Assembly (NCBI RefSeq): GCF_932526225.1 | Contig: NC_064039.1 | Span: forward strand, 7,765,001-7,811,458 | From: Nematostella vectensis | Taxonomy: Eukaryota; Cnidaria; Anthozoa; Actiniaria; Edwardsiidae | Reading direction: 5' to 3' | Length of the DNA: 46,458 nucleotides | Shown here: piece by piece, positions 36,101 through 45,100 of the stretch | Layout of the letters: every line of letters begins with the position of its first letter | Position numbering within the stretch: position 1 is the stretch's first letter | The notes under the pieces: generated by a model | What the model was told of the DNA's origin: nothing | The model's database searches: none | Seen by the model: only the letters and a program-made list of their open reading frames with translations | Program-made: the position numbers and the translations under genes

Positions 36101-39100
36101 CTGGGGCAGGTCGACTTCTCTGTGTAAAAAAGCGAGTCTCAATGCAGTCTACGGAACAGGGGTCGGTTCCTGAAAAGCCGATTTGCGCTAACCCAGGGTT
36201 AAATTAACCCTAACCCACGATTAAATTTTTACCCCCAGATTAGTTTCGTTCCCGAAACGCTGGTTAGCGCTAACTCTGGGTCAGTTTGGAGGTAAAATCT
36301 AACCCTGCTCGCGAGGTGGGTTAACTCGCTAACCCACTGTTTAGTTGGCGAAACACAGGCCTCCCAAACTTTGTAAGCTTCATAAAATAAAGTTGTCGAC
36401 AAAAAAGACGTTACACAAAACAATGTAGGGATCAAATATCCTAACATTTCGCTTTATTATGTGACCTTCGTTGCGATGCTGACTTGAATATTGTGCTGGG
36501 ACAGACAGAAAGTTACATGAAATTTATACTTGAAATGAATCTGTCTCGCTAGTGTCACGCACCAACTCGAATCATGCAAATGACACTTTTTTGGCCATGA
36601 AATGTAGGTAATTACAGGTGATGTAGAGGTGTTTTGGGGCTTTTCTGCGAAAATAAAATCACCAAAGGTAAATTTAAGTTGCTTTCTGTTGATATACTGG
36701 GTACCCTGTGTGAATTTTACTCCTCAAACCAGTTTTTCACTCGTTTAATCCAGGGTTAGTAATTCGGGGGATTACTTGGCTTTCGGGAACGGTGAGTTAT
36801 CCGTCGGTTAGCTAACCTACGATTAGCGAATTTTAACCCGGGATTAGGCGCTGATCGAGGGTTAAGTTAATCGGCCTTTCAGGAACCGGCCCCAGATGCT
36901 CATTTGCATAAGCCACTGTCCGGCGTCCTCGATACCATGCGACGCCATTTTCTGTCATTTGTCATGACAACAGCCCTCGCTTTGACGAAGGCGGTGTTTT
37001 GCGAAGTTTTATTACATTTATAATATTAGATAGTATGCTCGCCTGTTATACTTTTTAAACAAAAAATATCATGACAATAAAGTATAAAGGTCAACTTATC
37101 TTATGTTAGAAAATCAACTTCCTAAGAAGTCTTAAAATAATTCGATTTTGGCGATATTTTGAAGAGAATGAATCACATGAGAAAAGTTCTAACTCACTAA
37201 ATTTCACATTTTTGGTACATCCAGTCATAAGCAAAGTTAAAAGCCGAGACTCACAGCATAGCTAAAACTGTTATTTTACTTAATCTGAGTGAACTCCGAG
37301 CACATATTTCCACCTGGTTTTAAATATATTAAACGATTTCGACCTTGCATGGTTTTACCGTCTCCAAACCGCAAAGCACGCATCTAATTATATTCTAAAT
37401 ATCTCGAAAAGGCGTGGAAATCGCTCTAAAGTTTGTATTGGACGTTTGATAAGAATTCCTTCAGGAATTTGTCTGGAAGGTCTGATTTCCGTAGCACCAT
37501 TTATTAAGAGCAATAAGTCCTTTAATAGCAAAGACATGCAACAACAGCAAATAATTATGTTTGCTTCTAAAAACATTTTTGGTACACCTTGTCATAGACT
37601 CGTTTTATGAAAATCATATACAATATATGAATCTCCAACTAAAAAACTCTCGGTGTGTGAAAGATGGGCTCCGGATCCTAACGCGTTAAAAAATAGGAGG
37701 GTAAATTAAAAAGTGTGTCATTCAATCAGTCTCGCTAAATCCTTTTTCTAGCCGTAGAAGCGTGCGTAAATAGCAAAAGAATGAAATGAACAAGTAACCG
37801 TGCATTCCAGCATGGCAACTGTGTTAAAAAAAACTTTCCTTTTTTCCCCCCAAAGTTTGTTTATTTGAACTAAATAAAATTTTGTTATTATGCGTGAACA
37901 TTACTCTTTAGGATGAGGTACAATTTAGACAATGAAAACGAATAAAACGCTCAAAATATAATTTTATTCACGTCCTAGAGATTTTATGCTAATGAGTCGA
38001 GCATGATTTTTATTGTAAATTTCCTCTTCGTATTATCATGGGGGTAAGACACCAAGAAAGAGGGTAGAAAATCAGCGAAAGATACCTCTAAAGCCTCTTT
38101 GAAGCTAGAAACATTACTTTTGGTACTCCGCCTGAAGAAGGAAAATGCCATTTATATGATAGTGTAGGCTGTTTCATTTATGAAAGTTGTTTTACTAGCT
38201 TTTAAGCAAAGCGATTCAATCGAGTCAAAATGTAAACATATGACCAATGATTGATATTAACCAAAAAAAATACTTGCAAAATAGGTTCTCTATGACTAGA
38301 GTCATCAAACTGTCATGTGACCCATAGTCCCTAATTTGTCAGGTTAAAGCGGTTAAAATCGAGAGAGTCCTCTGTTTCAAAACTAATTTAAACCACGCAG
38401 TGCATGTTGCAGTGCTCCAAAAAGGTTAGTGAAAAAAACGTTAGAAGACCCATTTTTAGCTATGGTTGGAAATCAGATAGCCTTTGTTACATCAACCGTA
38501 TGCTAGATCAAAGGTAAACCCCCCGTGAACCAACTAAGAGGTCATCAATGACAATTAATTTTATAATTTTAAATAGAAGCTTTAAACGACCAGAAAGGCG
38601 TAATGCGCCATTGAAATTGTTGTGTGTAGTTGTGAACAATAGTGCGATAAATTTTAGTGAAGGAAAGAACCAAATACGTCCGATCTTCAAGATTTCTAAG
38701 AAATGATCATGCTAATGTGAATGATTTACGAAGTTTGGCGATCAGCTTAGAAACTTTGAGTAAAACAGCCTTTTAACTCAAACCCCCAAATGCACTGTTC
38801 GGTCGCATTTCTCATCAGAAGCTCTTTTTCACCATATCAATATTTTTAGTGCGTTTCCTGAAAAACTTTTTAAAAGAATTCGGCTAGAAAAGTTGCTCAC
38901 GTTGAATTTTGAAATGTTTCTAAGTTTGTGCTCAAGTACATACTTGGGTTTATTATCATTGAGCTAGGTAGAAAGCTTGATAAGTTATCTCATCGGTGTG
39001 AAACGATGACTTAAAATAGCGTCGCATGGAATCGAGGACGCCGGACAGTGGCTTATGCAAATGAGCATCTGTTCCGTAGACTGATGCGTAGCAGTAATGA

Positions 39101-42100
39101 GGCATCTAGATGAGCTATAACACCAGGACGGATTGACCATTTTTGGCATATATTAGGGATAAACAAAAAGGAGGACCCTCTTCCTGGGATATGTGAGGGG
39201 TGGACTCTGCCCCTGGGATATGTGAGGGTTGGACTCTGCCCCTGGTATATGTGAGGGGTGGACTCTGCCCCTGGTATATGTAAGGGGTGGACCCTGCCCC
39301 TGGGATATGTGAGGGGTGGACCATGGGATATGTGAGGGGTGGACACCGCCCCTGGGATATGTGGGGTTGGACCCTGTCCCTGGTATAAGTGAGGTGTGGA
39401 CCCCGCCCCTGGGATATCTGGGGTTGGACCCTGTCCCTGGGATATGTGAGGGGTGGACCCTGCCCCTGGAATATGTGAGGGGTGGACCCTGCCCCTGGAA
39501 TATATGAGGGGTGGACCCTGCCCCTGGGATATGTGAGGTTGGACCCTGCCCCTGGGATATGTGAGGTTGGACCCTGCCCCTGGGATATGTGAGGGGTGGA
39601 CCCTGCCCCTGGAATATGTGGGGTTGGACCCTGCCCCTGGGATATGTGAGGGGTGGACTCTGCCCCTGGGATATGTGAGATTGGACCCTGCCCCTGGGAT
39701 ATGTGAGGGGTGGACCCTGCCCCTGGGATATGTGAGGGGTGGACCCTGCCCCTGGGATACGTGAGGGGTGGACCCTGCCCCTGGGATACGTGAGGGGTGG
39801 ACCCGGCCCCTGGGATATGTGAGGGGTGGACCCTGCCCCTGGGATATGTGAGGGGTGGACCCTGCCCCTGGGATATGTGAGGGGTGGACCCTGCCCCTGG
39901 GATATGTGAGGGGTGGACCCTGCCCCTAGGAAATGTGGGGTTGGACCCTGCCCCTGGGATATGTGAGGTTGGACCTTGCCCCTGGGATATGTGGGGTTGG
40001 ACCCTGGCCCTGGGGTATGCGAGGGGTGGACCTAACCCCTGGGGTGTGAGGGGTGGACCCTTGCCCTGGGGTATGTAAGGGGTGGACGTTGCCTCTTGAA
40101 TAGGAGGGTTTTACCTTGGCGGGCGCAAATAACTTCAGTCCTCTACCCATAAACTCAAAAAGCATTCCTTTTACCTGCAATCTAAGCTGCGCTTCTCGCG
40201 GCTTTTGTTGCGGAGCGCGGAATGCTGACCTCTCGGATTGGGTGATAGATATTCGACTTGCAGCTTTCTCCATTGGAGAAACAGACAAAAAACCTGGCGG
40301 CCTGGCCTCTGGAAATGTCCGCGTAGCCCTTGGTACCTCAACCGTCTTCCACTTGTCATTGCGCAGGAATTGAGGTAGATAATCTTGGATGTGTTTGCCT
40401 ACTGCTTCTAGCCATATCAGGGCTAGACCTAGGTACGGGCCTCGCCAAAGCTGCGACCTGAAATAAATTAGCTTTAGAGGCGCAATAGCTTAGTGTCAGG
40501 TAGCAAGGATGTTGTGAAGGAGAGTTCGTTTACTTGTTGAACTTGCTGTTCCAGTTTTGACGCAACCTGTCGGGATAGCAGATAGCTGACTTGAGTTCTG
40601 ACAAACAGAACCATGTCGGGAAACACCCAAATAGGGAGTGTTTACTTAGGAAGCTTTGTCGAATATACACCCAAATCATGGAGCTTTAACCTAAGCAACC
40701 ATACCCAAATAAGGAGTGTATACTACCATGTAGGGATATACCCAAATAAGGAGTGTTTACTACCATGTAGGGATATACCCAAATAAGGAGTGTTTACTAC
40801 CATGTAGGGATATACCCAAATGAGGAGTGTTTACTACCATGTAGGGATATACCCAAATGAGGAGTGTTTACTTGGAAAGCCTTGTCGAGCCTACACACAA
40901 ATATGGAGCTTTGGCGTAATCGAATGTCGGGACATACCTAAAAAAAGGGTCTACGTACGCTTTCATGTATGGGGTAGATCCAAATAAGGAGGTCTTACTA
41001 ACGCTATCACTTCGGGGATGTACGAAAATAATGAACGTTGACGTATGTACCTTGGCGAGATGTACTTGCACCATTCCTGGTCTATCGCCGACAGTCTAAA
41101 AGCGAGACTAAGCATGGGTAGGTCGACTTCCGATGGGTCACTACCGCTGACATACTGCTGGCACAACTCTAGCACATCTTGCATTAGCAGCCGGTAATGA
41201 GTAGCTATCGCCAGCTCAACCACGTCCACGTACCTAAAAGGGTTTAAATTGTTGCCAAGCATGTTGACATGTAACGCTTGTGAATAACATCTAAAGCTAA
41301 AGCTTTGCGTGACTAGAGGAACTATAAATTAATGTATATGACCTCTCAGATGTCGTCCCCGTAGCCCATTAGAGTAACTTTGCTCTAGCAATTATTAAGG
41401 CTGATTTACACGCACTAATTTGTCGGACCGTTCTGTGAATGTTGACGTGGTGTCGCACCCGATTTTTTTCTTCACAGATCGAGACAGGAGCACTTCGAGT
41501 CGTAGGTTTGAAATACTGTGATCGACAATCGGCTCGACATATTGTTCATTCTAGGTCACCTTAATTAGACTGTTGAAAACCTCAGGAATCCCTCACCGTT
41601 CAAACTCTTGTTTGTAGTGGGCCCTGTACGTGTTGACCTCATCTCTGATATTCAGTATGATGATGTTGAGCAGGCGAGGAGACAGGTACGTTGAGTAGCA
41701 GTGTCCATGCAACTCGTCCATTGCTATTACCTTAAACCTATCGTAACGGCCCTTCATCTCTTCCTGCGCGACAGAACAATACACGTGTTTACAATACTAC
41801 TGATAACAGCCTAATGTACAGCATAGTTACTGGGAAAACTGAAGTAGATCTAGCCAATAAAAGACAGGGGCAGAATTTTGTATGTTCTAAGTGCGGGTGG
41901 GGTCCCATTAAACGGGAAGGGGTGTATTCCTTTCTTCTATTCTTTATCATTCTCTTACCTCATTATTTCACCTAAGAACTGTTGGGGTTGAACCCTGGAG
42001 CGCGATAACGTAGACGGTCCTAGCTATCAACTGTATTTTATTTAGGCCCTTTTCAGGTAAGAACCACTAGATTCGCTTTTTTCAATAAAAGGACAATAAA

Positions 42101-45100
42101 TGAGGACAAATAAAGGACAATAAACGTTTAGAGGTTCCCGAACTATAAGAACTAAACTATAGATGAAATGTTTCCAGTTAGTGCACACCCTTCCCCTGAG
42201 ATCAATAGTCAGACTTAATGTTTGCTGCTCGCCAGATGAACGAACATGTCACTTTGAGCTGGGCTTATTACGAGATAGAGGTGTATCATACTGCGTATCA
42301 AATCGCATTATTTCAATCATCACCTTTAACAGTTTCTCGAGCTGACAAGAAAACGGCTCCTCATATAAACTCTGTGCAAATTCAATAGCTTCCCGCACAG
42401 ATACAAACACCACTGGAAACATGATCTTAAGGAACTCGCCGGCCTCGTTAACGAGTGCTGCCATGGTCACCAATGAAGAGACGGCTCCTGGAGGGACGTT
42501 ATCGGGGAAAAGTCGCCTGATGTGTGTAAGGCAGTTCTTGGAATTTCTCAGAAGCAGGGTAAGGATTTGTAGCAGCATGATGAGCTACAGGATGGGACAA
42601 AGGGAGTGTTAGCATTGCAAAGTTCATGGATCTAGGAAGCGAGACTACACAAGGGTAGGTCGACTTCTGCTAACACTGCTAGAATGACATAAGCAGCCCT
42701 GTCACCTCCTAGTTGCCACTTGTATCATCGGCCATCATAATGGAGATATTACTGCATCACCATCATCTATCATCATCATTACCAGCCGCAACAAAAGAAG
42801 TAGCATCATCATCATAATCTTCACTATCATCAGCAGCAGCACACAACATCATCATCATCAGCAGCAGCCTTTTATCATTATTATCATCGTCATCATCACC
42901 ATTATTATCCGACATAGTAACAGGGTAAGACTCACTTGTCGTATGACATAGTAATAGGGTAAGACACACTTATTCCTCGACATAGTAATAGGGTAAGACT
43001 CACCTTTTCCTTGACCTTGTAATAGGATAAAACTAACTTCTTCCTTGACATAGTAATAGGGTAAAACTAACTTCTTCCTTGATATTGTAATTGGGTAAAA
43101 CTCACTTATTCCTCGACATAGTAATAGGGTAAAACTAACTTCTTCCTTGACATAGTAATAGGGTAAGACTCACTTCTTCCTTGACAAAGTAATAGGGTAA
43201 GACTCACCTCTTCCTTGACATAGTAATAGGGTAAAACTAACTACTTCCTTGACATAGTAATAGGGTAAAACTAACTTCTTCCTTGAAATAGTAATAGGGT
43301 AAAACTAACTTCTTCCTTGACATAGTAATAGGGTAAGACTCACTTCTTCCTTGACATAGTAATAGGGTAAAACTAACTTCTTCCTTGACATAGTAATAGG
43401 GTAAGACTCACTTCTTCCTTGACATAGTAATAGGGTAAAACTAACTTCTTCCTTGACATAGTTATAGGGTAAGACTCACCTTTTCCTTGACAAAGTAATA
43501 GGGTAAGACTCACCTCTTCCTTGACATAGTAATAGGGTAAAACTGACTTCTTTCTTGACATAGTTATAGGGTAAGACTCACCTCTTCCTTGACATAGTAA
43601 TAGGGTAAAACTAACTTCTTCCTTGACATAGTAATAGGGTAAATCTCACTTCTTTCTTGACATAGTTATAGGGTAAGACTCAACTCTTCCTTGACATAGT
43701 AATAGGGTAAAACTAACTTTCTTGACATAGTAATAAAGTAAAACTCACTTCTTCCTTGACATAGTAATAGGGTAAGACTCACTTGTCGTATGACATAGTA
43801 ATAGGGTAAGACTCACCTTTTCCTTGACATAGTAATAGGGAAAAACTCACTTCTTTCTTGACATAGTTATAGGGTAAGACTCAACTATTCCTTGACATAG
43901 TAATAGGGTAAAACTAACTTTCTTGACATAGTAATAAAGTAAAACTCACTTCTTCCTTGACATAGTAATAGGGTAAGACTCACTTGTCGTATGACATAGT
44001 AATAGGGTAAGACTCACCTTTTCCTTGACATAGTAATAGGGAAAAACTCACTTCTTTCTTGACATAGTTATAGGGTAAGACTCAACTATTCCTTGACATA
44101 GTAATAGGGTAAAACTAACTTTCTTGACATAGTAATAAAGTAAAACTCACTTCTTCCTTGACATAGTAATAGGGTAAGACTCACTTGTCGTATGACATAG
44201 TAATAGGTTAAGACTCACCTCTTCCTTGACATAGTAATAGGGTAAGACTCACTTGTCGTATGACATAGTAATAGGGTAAGACTCACCTTTTCCTTGACAT
44301 AGTAATAGGGAAAAACTCACTTCTTTCTTGACATAGTTATAGGGTAAGACTCAACTATTCCTTGACATAGTAATAGGGTAAAACTAACTTTCTTGACATA
44401 GTAATAAAGTAAAACTCACTTCTTCCTTGACATAGTAATAGGGTAAGACTCACTTGTCGTATGACATAGTAATAGGTTAAGACTCACCTCTTCCTTGACA
44501 TAGTAATAGGGTAAGACTCACTTGTCGTATGACATAGTAATAGGATAAGGCTCACCTCTTCCTTAACATAGTAATAGGGTAAGACTCACCTCTTCCATGA
44601 CATGGTATTATAGTAACATAGAAACCTTCTTTCTAAACATAGTGAGACTCACCTCTTCCTTCACATAAATCTCTGTTGTCCTTGTTACAAGGCTCATCAC
44701 GTTCTCAAGAAGATCCGTCACATGCTTGATGTACCACGCTTCACTCTCAAAATGCCTGAAAAGATTAAGACGCTCAACTTTTTACTGTATTTTTCAGGAA
44801 TTGTTTCATCAAAATGTGATGAGCTTCGTACACAGCGTAAGAGGATTTTAGTGTAAACAAACTCACATCAATCATATGTATGTAGCAGTGCGTAGTATAG
44901 AAAGGGAGTGCTTTATATTACGTACTCTGCCATGTACTTGAGGTGAACAAGCCTTCGATACAATTCCCCAACTCCATATCTTAACGCAAACTCCTTCAGA
45001 AGACGACAAGATGATGGCGACAGAGGACCTGTTGGAGTCACATCGCCAAAGACAGAATGAGGAGTTTTGTTGGAGCTTTCGTGTCTGCAAACAACAAAAT

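Larger units (their letters stand above)
36145..39083. mobile_element. non-autonomous DNA transposon with about 80-bp terminal inverted repeats, in the intron before exon 9
   Basis: The right end (39013-39083) read in reverse begins CAGTCTACGGAACAGATGCT and matches the left end at 36145-36158 continued at 36893-36955, once a second element (36160-36892) is removed. Direct repeats ATG flank both ends (36142-36144 and 39084-39086), a probable 3-bp target duplication. The interior is AT-rich and has no transposase ORF. The left terminus stops only 25 bases from the acceptor of exon 9. Confidence 0.8.

Noticed and set aside
43373-43561. Minus-strand ORF with YYYVKEEVSLTLLLCQ repeats
   Set aside because: It is intronic repeat sequence open in all frames; its YVKEE merely reflects the copied exon end.
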